In this document: positions 48,419 to 57,103 of the stretch, piece after piece
Layout of the letters: every line of letters starts with the position of its first letter
Position numbering within the stretch: position 1 is the stretch's first letter
NCBI RefSeq assembly: GCF_001713355.1
Contig: NZ_CP016448.1
Span: 248,001-312,000 of the forward strand
Direction of reading: 5' to 3'
Source: Methyloversatilis sp. RAC08
Lineage (GTDB): Bacteria > Pseudomonadota > Gammaproteobacteria > Burkholderiales > Rhodocyclaceae
Length of the DNA: 64,000 bases
Program-made: the position numbers and the translations under genes
The notes under the pieces: model-generated
Database searches by the model: none
Told to the model about the DNA's origin: nothing
The model's input: only the letters and a program-made list of their open reading frames with translations

Positions 48419-49564
48419 CTAGGGCGCCACCTGAGGACGCGGATGCAGCGGCATCACGTGCACCAGGGCGGGATCCAGACGCACGGCCAGCCGGTCGCCG
48501 TTGCCGATGCGCTGGCGCTGCGGCCCGGCCAGCGTGATGCGCAGACTGATCTGCGGATTGCGCTCCAGCGTCAGCGATGCCAGCGTGATTTCGCCCAGAT
48601 GGCGGGCGTCGCTGACCCGTGCGTCCAGTGCCTGACCGTTGCCATCGGCGCCGAGCAGAATGCCGTCACCCGGCACGACCCAGTTCACGGGTTGCCCCGG
48701 CTTGATCTTTCCCTTGTCGCGCACTTCGAGCAGCATGTCTTCGCCTTCGACAGCGGATGCCGTCACCCACTTGAGCAGGCCCCAGCCGGCGCGACCCGAA
48801 GGCCCCATCCAGACGCCCTGAAAACGGTTATGCATGCCCACCAGATCGGCCACGCGCGCATTGCGTGGCGCGCGATGGATGTGCTCGGGCGGCCCTTCCT
48901 GCAATACCGCGCCAGCATCCATCACTACCAGACGGTCGGCCAGCAGGCGCGCCTCGTTCAGGTCATGCGTCACCAGCAGGATCGGGATGTCGAGATCGCT
49001 GCGCAACTGGGCAAGCAGGCGGTAAAGCCCTTGCCGACTCATCTGATCGACCGCCGAGAAGGGTTCGTCGAGCAGCAGCAGCTTAGGTTCGCGGGCCAGC
49101 GCACGCGCCACCGCCACGCGCTGCTGCTGGCCACCGGACAGCGCTGCTGGCCGCCGCTGTTGCTGTTCGCTCGACAGGTGCACATGGTCGAGCCAGCGCC
49201 GGGCCTGCGCGTCGCGCTCGGCCGCCGGCAGATGAAGCATGGATAGCGCGACGTTGTCGGCCGCACTCAGATGCGGCATCAGCGCGTAGTTCTGGAACAC
49301 CAGTCCGACATGCCGGCGCTGCGGCGGCAGAAAGATGCCCTGTTCGCTGTCGCACCACACCTGATCCCCGATCTCGACGCGGCCGCGCTGCGGGCGCATC
49401 AGTCCGGCCAGAACGCGCAGCATCGATGTCTTGCCGGCGCCCGACGGACCGACCAGTGACAGCAGTTCGCCCGCCGCACACTCGAAGCGGCCGCGCAGCG
49501 GCATCGGTTCAGTCTGGTCGACCTCGACGCGCAAGCTGCGCGGTGCGTCGCGCCGGTCGCTCAT
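48419..49564 (-). CDS. modC: Molybdate ABC transporter ATP-binding protein ModC
   Basis: A 381-residue ABC ATPase. Walker A GPSGAGKT is at 39-46, the signature LSGGQQQR at 142-149 and Walker B LLLLDEPFS at 162-170. The C-terminal third carries a TOBE-type oxyanion-binding domain. It energises ModB for molybdate import. It overlaps the modB stop by four bases (ATGA). The N-terminal beta strands are shorter than in E. coli ModC and lack the usual LxFxxxxGxxxL start, but the TOBE domain and operon context favour molybdate over sulfate. Confidence 0.92.
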   Translation of the reverse strand: MSDRRDAPRSLRVEVDQTEPMPLRGRFECAAGELLSLVGPSGAGKTSMLRVLAGLMRPQRGRVEIGDQVWCDSEQGIFLPPQRRHVGLVFQNYALMPHLSAADNVALSMLHLPAAERDAQARRWLDHVHLSSEQQQRRPAALSGGQQQRVAVARALAREPKLLLLDEPFSAVDQMSRQGLYRLLAQLRSDLDIPILLVTHDLNEARLLADRLVVMDAGAVLQEGPPEHIHRAPRNARVADLVGMHNRFQGVWMGPSGRAGWGLLKWVTASAVEGEDMLLEVRDKGKIKPGQPVNWVVPGDGILLGADGNGQALDARVSDARHLGEITLASLTLERNPQISLRITLAGPQRQRIGNGDRLAVRLDPALVHVMPLHPRPQVAP

Positions 49565-50226
49565 CGTCTGGCCACCAGTCTGGCCGATGCGAAGAACGAC
49601 GCCGCGACCGCGCCGAGCGACAGCAGCAGCAGCAGCAGCGCCATGCGGTCGGCACCCGCGAGGTCGAACGACTGCACGCGATCGTAGATGGCGATGGCCA
49701 CCGTCCTGGTTTCGCCCGGAATGCTACCGCCCATCATCAGCACGACGCCGAATTCGCCCAGTGTGTGCACAAAGGTGAGCACCATCGCCGACAGGATGCC
49801 CGGCCAGGCCAGCGGCAGTTCGACGCGCCAGAAGGTCTGCCAGCCGCTCAGCCCGCAGACCGACGCCGCTTCGGCGAGGTTTTGCGGTATCGCCTCGAAG
49901 GCGCGCTGCACCGGCTGCACGATGAATGGAATGTTGAATACCAGCGAGGCGATCAGCAGGCCGGCAAAGTTGAACGTCAGCCTGACATCGAAGCTGTCGA
50001 GCAGCCAGCGGCCCAGCGGCGAGCCGGCGCCCAGCGACACCAGAAGGTAATAACCGAGCACGGTCGGCGGCAGCACCAGCGGCAGCACGACGAAGGCTTC
50101 GATCCAGGCCTTGCCGGCAAAGTGCGTGCGCGCCAGCCAGCGCCCGGCCAGCACGCCGAAAGGCAGCAGCACGAGCAGCGTCACCACTGCAAGTTCGATC
50201 GACAGCGAAAATGCCTGCCAGTCCAT
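49561..50226 (-). CDS. modB: Molybdate ABC transporter permease ModB
   Basis: A 221-residue inner-membrane permease with about five or six transmembrane segments. The binding-protein-dependent transport EAA loop is visible as EAASVCGLSGWQTFWRVELP. The MDWQAFSLSIELAVVT start matches ModB. It overlaps modC by four bases and follows modA by about 57 bp. The frame is open 17 codons upstream, but that adds no matching residues. Confidence 0.94.
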   Translation of the reverse strand: MDWQAFSLSIELAVVTLLVLLPFGVLAGRWLARTHFAGKAWIEAFVVLPLVLPPTVLGYYLLVSLGAGSPLGRWLLDSFDVRLTFNFAGLLIASLVFNIPFIVQPVQRAFEAIPQNLAEAASVCGLSGWQTFWRVELPLAWPGILSAMVLTFVHTLGEFGVVLMMGGSIPGETRTVAIAIYDRVQSFDLAGADRMALLLLLLSLGAVAASFFASARLVARR

Positions 50227-50283
50227 ATCAACCCCTGTTTCCGGATCGGCAAGCCGGCGTCGGCCACCGTGGCGCACGCATGT

Positions 50284-51069
50284 TCACTCCTTCGGCATTT
50301 CGAAACCGTAGCGACGCATGACGTCCTGCGCCGCTGGCGTCGCCAGGTATTCGTAGAAGGCTCGCGCGGCAGGCGGCGCATCGCGCAGCAGCACCATGCG
50401 TTGCGCAAGCCTGCGATGCCAGCTTTCGGGGATCAGCGCGAACTCGCCCAGCCCGCCCACCTGCGGCGCCATGGCCAGCGACAACGCGATGATGCCGCCC
50501 TGTCCCGAGCCGGAGGTGGCGAACTGGGCCGCCTGCGAAATGTTTTCGCCCAGCACGAGACGGGGCTCGATGTCGGCCCACAGTCCGGCGTGCTGCAACG
50601 CTTCCTTCGCCCGCGCACCGTAGGGCGCGTGGTCCGGATTGGCGATGGCGAACTTCTTCAGCCGCCCGTCGCGCAGCGCAAGCGCCAGATCCTTGAGTTC
50701 GCCGTCGGCCTTCAGCGGCGAGCCCCTGGGCACCATCAGGCCTATCCGCCCGTAGGCGTACAGCCGGCCGCGGTCCCGGGTGAGTCCCAGTTCGGCGAGC
50801 CTGAACACGAAATCTTCGTCGGCCGACATGAACAGATGAAACGGTGCGCCCTGCCGGATCTGCGAGAAGAAATTGCCGGACGAGCCGAACACCAGCCGCA
50901 ACCTGTGGCCGGTATCGCGCTCGAAACGCGCGGCCAGTTCCTCGATCGCAAACTTCAGATCGGACGCAGCCGCTACGGTCGGCGGCTCGGCGGCGCGCGC
51001 GAACGACGCGACGGACAAGGCGACGACGCACAGCAGCACGATGCGATGGAACAGGCGAAAAGGTTTCAC
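50284..51069 (-). CDS. modA: Molybdate-binding periplasmic protein ModA
   Basis: A 261-residue periplasmic binding protein of the ModA family. A signal peptide (FRLFHRIVLLCVVALSVASFARA) precedes the mature AASDLKFAIEELAARFERDT segment with the oxyanion-binding residues, and GSSGNFFSQIRQGAPFHLFM and APYGARAKEAL follow. The start chosen is a GTG (GTG AAA CCT TTT) because GGAGG lies about 10 bases upstream; an ATG 11 codons earlier lacks a ribosome-binding site and falls in the ModE-like box. It heads the modABC operon. Confidence 0.9.
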   Translation of the reverse strand: MKPFRLFHRIVLLCVVALSVASFARAAEPPTVAAASDLKFAIEELAARFERDTGHRLRLVFGSSGNFFSQIRQGAPFHLFMSADEDFVFRLAELGLTRDRGRLYAYGRIGLMVPRGSPLKADGELKDLALALRDGRLKKFAIANPDHAPYGARAKEALQHAGLWADIEPRLVLGENISQAAQFATSGSGQGGIIALSLAMAPQVGGLGEFALIPESWHRRLAQRMVLLRDAPPAARAFYEYLATPAAQDVMRRYGFEMPKE

Positions 51070-51090
51070 GGGCGATACGCCTCCGCGCGG

Positions 51091-51118
51091 TTCGATATAC
51101 ATTCGTATGGATATCGTC
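51091..51118. promoter_or_regulatory. ModE-like palindrome upstream of modA
   Basis: The sequence TTCGATATAC-N8-GGATATCGTC contains the inverted half-sites CGATAT and ATATCG separated by 12 bases. It agrees at most defined positions with the recalled ModE box (ATCGNTATATA-N6-TATATANCGAT). It lies just upstream of the modA start region and about 95 bases before the divergent ModE-like gene, so it could control both. Binding is inference. Confidence 0.55.
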
Positions 51119-51213
51119 TGCCGAGTATAACGAGTACCGTATGCAGTGCATGGCCGTCCATGCATGACTTTGCCCGCAGCTCGTCCATCGATGCCGATGG
51201 ACGGCGATCAACG

Positions 51214-51606
51214 ATGAATACGAACGCCGCGCCCGATACGCCCGAACACAGCACGCGGTTTCGCGTGCAGATCAAGCACGCCGTCGCGATCGGCCCCGGC
51301 AAGGCGGACGTATTGCAGGGCATCGCCGCGACCGGCTCGCTGGCCGAAACCGGGCGCCGGCTGGGCATGAGCTACCAGCGCATCTGGTCTCTGGTCGATG
51401 CGATGAACAAGGATTTCGTCGAACCGCTGGTCATCAAGCAGCGCGGCGGCACGGCGGGCGGCGGTGCCCGGCTCACGCCGATCGGGAAACAGGTGCTCGC
51501 GCTCTACCGGGCGATCGAGGAAGATGCGCGCGTTGCCGCGGCACGTCGATTGCCCGAACTGGTGGCACTGATCCGCCCCGGTGCCGGTCCGCGCGAGCAC
51601 TCCTGA
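51214..51606 (+). CDS. ModE-like winged-helix regulator without effector domain
   Basis: A 130-residue DNA-binding protein consisting of the N-terminal ModE domain only. The helix-turn-helix is KADVLQGIAATGSLAETGRR followed by LGMSYQRIWSLVDAMNKDF, typical of ModE. The C-terminal molybdate-binding TOBE pair found in E. coli ModE (262 residues) is missing, so it may sense molybdate through another protein or not at all. It is divergent from modABC. An in-frame ATG 18 codons upstream is possible; the one used has GGACGG nearby. The very long frame containing it is antisense to modABC and not real. Confidence 0.88.
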   Translation: MNTNAAPDTPEHSTRFRVQIKHAVAIGPGKADVLQGIAATGSLAETGRRLGMSYQRIWSLVDAMNKDFVEPLVIKQRGGTAGGGARLTPIGKQVLALYRAIEEDARVAAARRLPELVALIRPGAGPREHS

Positions 51607-51616
51607 ACCACCCCGA

Positions 51617-53230
51617 TCAGGGCGTGCTCGGATCCACCGTCCAGCGACGCGACACATTGCCCAGGCTCCCGACGCTTTCCAGATGCACCGGGAAGCCCCA
51701 CAGCCGGGCGACGTGCTTGAGCACTTCGTAGGCGTTGTCGTGCAGCGGGCGCTCGTTATGCTGTGTATGGCGCAGCATCAGCGAGCGGTCACCGCGCAGA
51801 TTCACTGACCACACCTGGATGTTCGGCTCGCGCGAACCCAGATCGTACTGGCGCGACATCGCTTCGCGCAGGCTGCGGTAACCGGCCTCGTCGTGGATGG
51901 CCGACACTTCCAGCGTCGGATCGGTCTCGTCGTCGACGATGGAAAACAGCCGGAAATTGCGCATGACGCGCGGCGACAGATACTGGCCGATGAAGCTTTC
52001 GTCCTTGAAATTGCGCATCGCATGGTCGAGCGTTTCCAGCCAGTCGCGACCGGCAATGTCGGGAAACCAGTAACGGTCTTCGTCGGTCGGTGCCTCGCAG
52101 ATGCGCTTGATGTCGCTGTACATGGCAAAGCCGAGCGCGTACGGATTCATGCCGCTGTAGGCCGGGTGATCGACCGGCGGCTGGAACACCACATTGGTGT
52201 GCGACTTCAACCACTCGATCATGATGCCGTCTTCGAGATAGCCGTCGTCGTACATGGTGTTCAGCAGGTGGTGGTGCCAGAACGTGGCCCAGCCCTCGTT
52301 CATCACCTGGGTCTGGCGCTGCGGGTAGAAGTACTGCGCGATCTTGCGCACGATGCGCACGATTTCGCGCTGCCAGGGTTCGAGCAGCGGCGCGTTCTTC
52401 TCGATGAAATACAGCAGGTTTTCCTGCGGATCGGCCGGAAAGCGCGCCTGCTCCTTTTCCGTGGCGTCCTTGCCCGACTTCGGCGGCAGGGTGCGCCAGA
52501 TTTCGTTCACCTGCTGCTGCGCATACGCTTCGCGGTCCTTCGCGCGTTCGAGTTCCTGCGTCAGGCTCAGCTTGCCCGGACGGCGATAGCGATCGACGCC
52601 GTAATTCATCAGCGCATGGCAGCTGTCGAGCAGCAGTTCGACCGCATCGACACCGTGCCGCTCCTCGCAGGCTGCGACATAGTTTTTCGCGTAGACGAGG
52701 TAATCGACGATCGAACCCGCATCGGTCCACATGCGGAACAGGTAGTTGCCCTTGAAGAAGCTGTTGTGCCCGTATGCCGCGTGCGCGATCACGAGGGCCT
52801 GCATGGCCATCGTGTTCTCTTCCATCAGATAGCTGATGCACGGATTGCTGTTGATGACGATTTCGTAGGCCAGCCCCATCTGGCCGCGCCGGTAGTTCTT
52901 TTCGGTGCTGATGAATTCCTTGCCGTAGCTCCAGTGCCGGTAATTCACCGGCATGCCGACCGACGCGTAGGCGTCCATCATCTGTTCGGCGGTGATGATT
53001 TCCAGCTGGTTCGGATAGGTGTCGAGACTGAAGCGCTGCGCCGTCGAGCGGATCACCGCGTGATACTGATCGATCAGGTCGAAGGTCCAGTCACTCGGCG
53101 CAGGCAGCGTCTGTGCCGGTCTGTCGGTCGGCGGCAGCGGCACGCGCAGCGGCGGGCGCGGACGGCGACCGCCGTACTCGTCGGGCGTGGCCGCCTGACC
53201 GACATGCCGACGATTGAAGGTGTCGCTCAT
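51617..53230 (-). CDS. SpoVR family protein
   Basis: A 537-residue protein of the SpoVR/YcgB family. Motifs include QLEIITAEQMMDAYASVGMP, the HWSYGKEF segment and YPQRQTQVMNEGWATFWHHH, which are highly conserved. In E. coli the homologue YcgB belongs to the RpoS regulon, and in Bacillus SpoVR affects spore cortex; no enzymatic activity is established. It overlaps yeaH by four bases (ATGA) and is the last gene of the prkA-yeaH-spoVR operon. Confidence 0.95.
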   Translation of the reverse strand: MSDTFNRRHVGQAATPDEYGGRRPRPPLRVPLPPTDRPAQTLPAPSDWTFDLIDQYHAVIRSTAQRFSLDTYPNQLEIITAEQMMDAYASVGMPVNYRHWSYGKEFISTEKNYRRGQMGLAYEIVINSNPCISYLMEENTMAMQALVIAHAAYGHNSFFKGNYLFRMWTDAGSIVDYLVYAKNYVAACEERHGVDAVELLLDSCHALMNYGVDRYRRPGKLSLTQELERAKDREAYAQQQVNEIWRTLPPKSGKDATEKEQARFPADPQENLLYFIEKNAPLLEPWQREIVRIVRKIAQYFYPQRQTQVMNEGWATFWHHHLLNTMYDDGYLEDGIMIEWLKSHTNVVFQPPVDHPAYSGMNPYALGFAMYSDIKRICEAPTDEDRYWFPDIAGRDWLETLDHAMRNFKDESFIGQYLSPRVMRNFRLFSIVDDETDPTLEVSAIHDEAGYRSLREAMSRQYDLGSREPNIQVWSVNLRGDRSLMLRHTQHNERPLHDNAYEVLKHVARLWGFPVHLESVGSLGNVSRRWTVDPSTP

Positions 53231-54498
53231 TTTGCCGCCCCTTCCTTCCTGAACAGGTCGCGGAACACCGGATAGATCTGGTCGACCTCGCTCGCCTTGC
53301 GCATCGCGAAGGTGTCGGATTCTTCCGCCAGCGAGGCGTACTCATGCCACAGATTCTGTTCCTGATCGACCACCTGGATGTAGGCGAAGTAACGGCACAG
53401 CGGCAGGATGCCGTGTTCCAGCAACTGGCGGCAGCGCGGGCTGTCGTCGTGCCAGTTGTCGCCGTCGCTGGCCTGCGCGCCATAGACGTTCCACTCGTTG
53501 CGGGGGTAGCGCGCGCGGATGATTTCTTCCATCAGCACCAGCGCACTCGACACCACGGTGCCGCCGGTTTCGGTGGCGTGGAAGAAGTCGTGCTCGTCCA
53601 CCTCCTGCGCCTGCGTGTGGTGACGGATGAACACGATGTCGATCTTTTCGTAGTGCCGCGTCAGGAACAGATAGAGCAGGATGAAAAAGCGCTTGGCCAG
53701 ATCCTTGCGCGCCTCGTCCATCGAACCGGACACGTCCATCACGCAGAACATGACCGCCTTGGCCGTCGGCACCGGCGTGCGCACCCGGCTGCGATAGCGC
53801 AGGTCGATCGGGTCGAGATAGGGAATCCGGTCGATGCGTGCGCGCAGCGCCGCGATGTCGGTTTCGAGCTGCTCGATTTCGTGCAGCCGCTCTGCACTGA
53901 CCGGCTGGGCACGCAGTTCGACCAGCAGGTCTTCGAGCCGGTGCAGTTCGCGCCGCGACTCGCTGCCCAGCGCGATGCGCCGGCCGATGGCGCCGCGCAT
54001 CGAACGCACGACGTGCAGGTTGTTCGGCGTGCCGTCGCTGGAAAAGCCGGCGCGGTGCGTCTTGTATTCCGGCGTTTCGGCCAGCGTGGTGCGGATCAGG
54101 TTGGGCAGCGCGAGGTCGTCGAAGAAGACCTGCATGAACTCTTCCTTCGACAGGTGGAACACGAAGTCGTCCTCACCGCCGCCGGAATCGCTCGCCTGGC
54201 CACCGCCACCGCCCTGCCCGCCCTTGGGCCGCTCGATCCGGTCACCGCGCACGAAATCCTTGTTGCCCGGGTGCACCATTTCGCGCTTGCCGCCCTGACC
54301 ATGACCGAACACCGGCTCGCTGATGTCGCGCCGCGGGATGTGGATGTCCTCGCCCTGCGCGATATCGCGGATGCCGCGCCCTTCCACGGCCCGGCGCACC
54401 GCCTCGCGGATCTGCTCCTTGTGGCGGCGCAGGAAGCGTTCGCGGTTGCCGATGGACTTGTTCTTGCCGGCCAGCCGTCGATCAATGATCTGCTGCAA
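53227..54498 (-). CDS. yeaH: YeaH/DUF444 family protein with von Willebrand-type domain
   Basis: A 423-residue protein of the DUF444 family. The C-terminal half has a von Willebrand A-like domain with a MIDAS-type VMDVSGSMDEARK. The N-terminus IIDRRLAGKNKSIGNRERFL and a central glycine-rich stretch (GGQGGGGGQAS) are also typical. It functions with the kinase PrkA (YeaG) in starvation and stress responses in enterobacteria. It lies 65 bp after prkA and overlaps spoVR. Confidence 0.95.
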   Translation of the reverse strand: MQQIIDRRLAGKNKSIGNRERFLRRHKEQIREAVRRAVEGRGIRDIAQGEDIHIPRRDISEPVFGHGQGGKREMVHPGNKDFVRGDRIERPKGGQGGGGGQASDSGGGEDDFVFHLSKEEFMQVFFDDLALPNLIRTTLAETPEYKTHRAGFSSDGTPNNLHVVRSMRGAIGRRIALGSESRRELHRLEDLLVELRAQPVSAERLHEIEQLETDIAALRARIDRIPYLDPIDLRYRSRVRTPVPTAKAVMFCVMDVSGSMDEARKDLAKRFFILLYLFLTRHYEKIDIVFIRHHTQAQEVDEHDFFHATETGGTVVSSALVLMEEIIRARYPRNEWNVYGAQASDGDNWHDDSPRCRQLLEHGILPLCRYFAYIQVVDQEQNLWHEYASLAEESDTFAMRKASEVDQIYPVFRDLFRKEGAAK

Positions 54499-54563
54499 GA
54501 TGTGTTCTCCGAGCCGTCAGTCGATCCGACATCTACGTCCTTGCCCTTTTTGCGCCGGCGCCC

Positions 54564-56486
54564 TCACGAGCTCTTGCGCACACGCAGGTACCACTCGCAC
54601 AGCAATCTGACCTGCTTCGCGGTATAGCCCTTGTCCACCATGCGGGTGACGAAATCTTCGTGCTTCTTCGCATCGTCGGCGCTCGCCTTGGCATTGAAGC
54701 TGATCACCGGCAGCAGCTCTTCGGTGTTGGAGAACATCTTCTTCTCGATCACCGTGCGCAGCTTCTCGTAACTGCTCCACACCGGATTCTTGCCGCCGTT
54801 GTTGGCCCGCGCACGCAGCACGAAATTGACGATTTCGTTGCGGAAATCCTTCGGGTTGCTGATGCCGGCCGGCTTTTCTATCTTTTCCAGCTCGGCGTTC
54901 AGCGACGCTCGGTCGAACACCTCGCCGGTGTCGGTATCGCGGTACTCGCTGTCCTGTATCCAGTAGTCGGCGTAGGTGACGTAGCGGTCGAAAATGTTCT
55001 GGCCGTACTCGCTGTAGCTTTCCAGATAGGCGGTCTGGATTTCCTTGCCGATGAATTCGGCGTAGCGCGGCGACAGGTGCTCCTTGATGAACGAAATGTA
55101 CTTCTGCTCGACATCCTGCGGAAACTGCTCGCGCTCGATCTGCTGTTCCAGCACATACATCAGGTGCACCGGGTTGGCGGCAACTTCGGTCGAGTCGAAG
55201 TTGAACACCTTGGAAATGATCTTGAACGCGAAACGGGTCGACACGCCGCTCATGCCTTCGTCCACGCCGGCGTAGTCGCGGTACTCCTGATAGCTCTTGG
55301 CGCGCGGGTCGGTGTCCTTCAGGTTTTCGCCGTCGTACACCTGCATCTTCGAATACAGGCTGGAATTTTCCGGCTCCTTCAGACGGGTCAGCGTGGCGAA
55401 CTGCGCCATCATCTTCAGCGTGCCCGGCGCGCAGACGGCCTGGGCCAGCGACGAGCCGCGCAGCAGCTTTTCGTAGATCTTCACTTCTTCCGACACGCGC
55501 AGGCAGTACGGCACCTTGACGATGTAGATGCGGTCGAGGAAGGCTTCGTTGTTCTTGTTGTTGCGGAACGCCTTCCATTCGCTCTCGTTCGAGTGCGCCA
55601 GCACGACGCCATCGAACGGGATCGCGCCGAAACCTTCGGTGCCCTTGAAGTTGCCTTCCTGCGTCGCGGTCAGCAGCGGGTGCAGCACCTTGATCGGCGC
55701 CTTGAACATTTCGACGAATTCGAGCAGGCCCTGATTGGCCAGGCACAGGCCGCCGGAAAAGCTGTAGGCATCCGGGTCGTCCTGGGCGAAGGTTTCCAGC
55801 TTGCGGATGTCGACCTTGCCGACCAGGCTCGAAATGTCCTGGTTGTTTTCGTCGCCCGGCTCGGTCTTGGCGATGCCGACCTGCTTCAACACCGACGGGT
55901 AGCGCTTGACCACGCGGAACTTGCGGATGTCGCCGCCGAATTCCTCCAGCCGCTTGACCGCCCAGGGCGACAGGATGCGGTTGAGATAGCGGCGCGGAAT
56001 GCCGTATTCCTTCTCCAGGATGGCAGCGTCTTCGGTCGCGTCGAACAGTCCGAGCGGCGAATCATTCACCGGCGAACCCTTGATCGCATAGAACGGCACT
56101 TCCTGCATCAGCGACTTCAGCCGCTCGGCAATCGACGACTTGCCGCCGCCGACCGGCCCCAGCAGATAGAGAATCTGCTTCTTCTCTTCCAGCCCCTGGG
56201 CGGCGTGGCGGAAGTAGCTCACGACCTGCTCGATCGCGTCTTCCATGCCGTAGAACTCGGCGAAGGCCGGATAGATCTTGATCACCTTGTTGGCAAACAA
56301 CCGCGACAGCCGCGGATCGTTGCGCGTATCGACCGTCTGCGGTTCGCCGATCGCCTTCAGCATGCGCTCGGCCGCGCTGGCGTAGCTCAGCGGGTCACGT
56401 TTGCACTCCGCCAGATACTCTTCCAGCGAAAGCTCTTCCTCACGCGTGCGTTCGTAGCGTGCGGCGAAATGACTGACGATGTCCAT
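54564..56486 (-). CDS. prkA: PrkA (YeaG) family serine protein kinase
   Basis: A 640-residue AAA+-like kinase. The P-loop is GPVGGGKSS at residues 110-118 and the N-terminal MDIVSHFAARYERTREEELS and C-terminal RLLCEWYLRVRK segments match PrkA/YeaG (E. coli 644 residues). Homologues phosphorylate proteins during nutrient stress and in Bacillus also have protease activity. GGAG 8 bases upstream fixes the start. It is the first gene of the prkA-yeaH-spoVR operon, a set preserved in many proteobacteria. Confidence 0.96.
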   Translation of the reverse strand: MDIVSHFAARYERTREEELSLEEYLAECKRDPLSYASAAERMLKAIGEPQTVDTRNDPRLSRLFANKVIKIYPAFAEFYGMEDAIEQVVSYFRHAAQGLEEKKQILYLLGPVGGGKSSIAERLKSLMQEVPFYAIKGSPVNDSPLGLFDATEDAAILEKEYGIPRRYLNRILSPWAVKRLEEFGGDIRKFRVVKRYPSVLKQVGIAKTEPGDENNQDISSLVGKVDIRKLETFAQDDPDAYSFSGGLCLANQGLLEFVEMFKAPIKVLHPLLTATQEGNFKGTEGFGAIPFDGVVLAHSNESEWKAFRNNKNNEAFLDRIYIVKVPYCLRVSEEVKIYEKLLRGSSLAQAVCAPGTLKMMAQFATLTRLKEPENSSLYSKMQVYDGENLKDTDPRAKSYQEYRDYAGVDEGMSGVSTRFAFKIISKVFNFDSTEVAANPVHLMYVLEQQIEREQFPQDVEQKYISFIKEHLSPRYAEFIGKEIQTAYLESYSEYGQNIFDRYVTYADYWIQDSEYRDTDTGEVFDRASLNAELEKIEKPAGISNPKDFRNEIVNFVLRARANNGGKNPVWSSYEKLRTVIEKKMFSNTEELLPVISFNAKASADDAKKHEDFVTRMVDKGYTAKQVRLLCEWYLRVRKSS

Positions 56487-57103
56487 GTTGATCTCCACAA
56501 TCCGTTGACCTGCAAAACACCTGTTGCCCGGCATGCGCAACCCGCAGCGCACTATCGTTCGCCCTGCCTTCAGCTTGGTCTACGGCAGCGCGTACGCAAA
56601 GTTCGATATGCACTGCAATCACCATTCTGATCCGATTGAACGCCGGTGCCGCGCGACGCCGGAACACCTGACGAGTCGATGTCGCGACGCCCCCTAAGTT
56701 CCCCATTCCGGGCGGCCCGACCGGCGCGCGACACACTTCCTTTTCCAGGTGGTTGACGCGCCGGCAATCCAGACCGTTGACCGGTGTTCAGCAAGTAGCG
56801 GTCCAGTTCGTGTCGGGTATCCGGCACGGTCGCGCGCAGCGGCGCCGGATGACCGGCAGGCAGCGTCGGGGACAGCCTCGCAGCACGCCGCTTGCAGGCG
56901 GAAGTCACCACGACGGGCCAGCGGGGAGACGTAGCCGGCGGCTCGTACGGCTTGCGATCCACCGCAAGCCGCCATGCACTGGCAGCGCCCGGCATGCACC
57001 ATCCAGGTGCCAGACGACAGCCTGACCGATGCCGCAGCACGAGATTCGCCGCACCCGGAATACTGTATTAAATTACAGTATATTTGTACGATCCCGTCCA
57101 TCA
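56487..57103. other. Intergenic region between prkA and dnaE2
   Basis: This 617-bp interval between divergent genes carries the LexA box near its right end and presumably the prkA promoter at its left. Two overlapping frames of 136 and 156 codons on the minus strand have no recognisable family, no convincing ribosome-binding site and one runs through the LexA box, so they are not called. The partners imuA and imuB that often accompany dnaE2 are absent here. Confidence 0.6.
57061..57080. promoter_or_regulatory. LexA (SOS) box of dnaE2
   Basis: TACTGTATTAAATTACAGTA is a 20-bp palindrome of the gamma/betaproteobacterial LexA type (CTG-N10-CAG with AT-rich centre and TA flanks). It lies 24 bases upstream of the dnaE2 start codon, within the expected promoter, so LexA bound here would block transcription until DNA damage. 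Confidence 0.92.

Noticed and set aside
49426-51606. A 726-codon plus-strand frame covering modABC
   Set aside because: Its first 590 codons are antisense to three well-supported mod genes and show no family. Only the last 130 codons, the ModE-like protein, are real.
54660-56630. A 656-codon plus-strand frame opposite prkA
   Set aside because: It mirrors the codon pattern of prkA, is rich in His/Gln/Arg without domains, and prkA itself is unambiguous.
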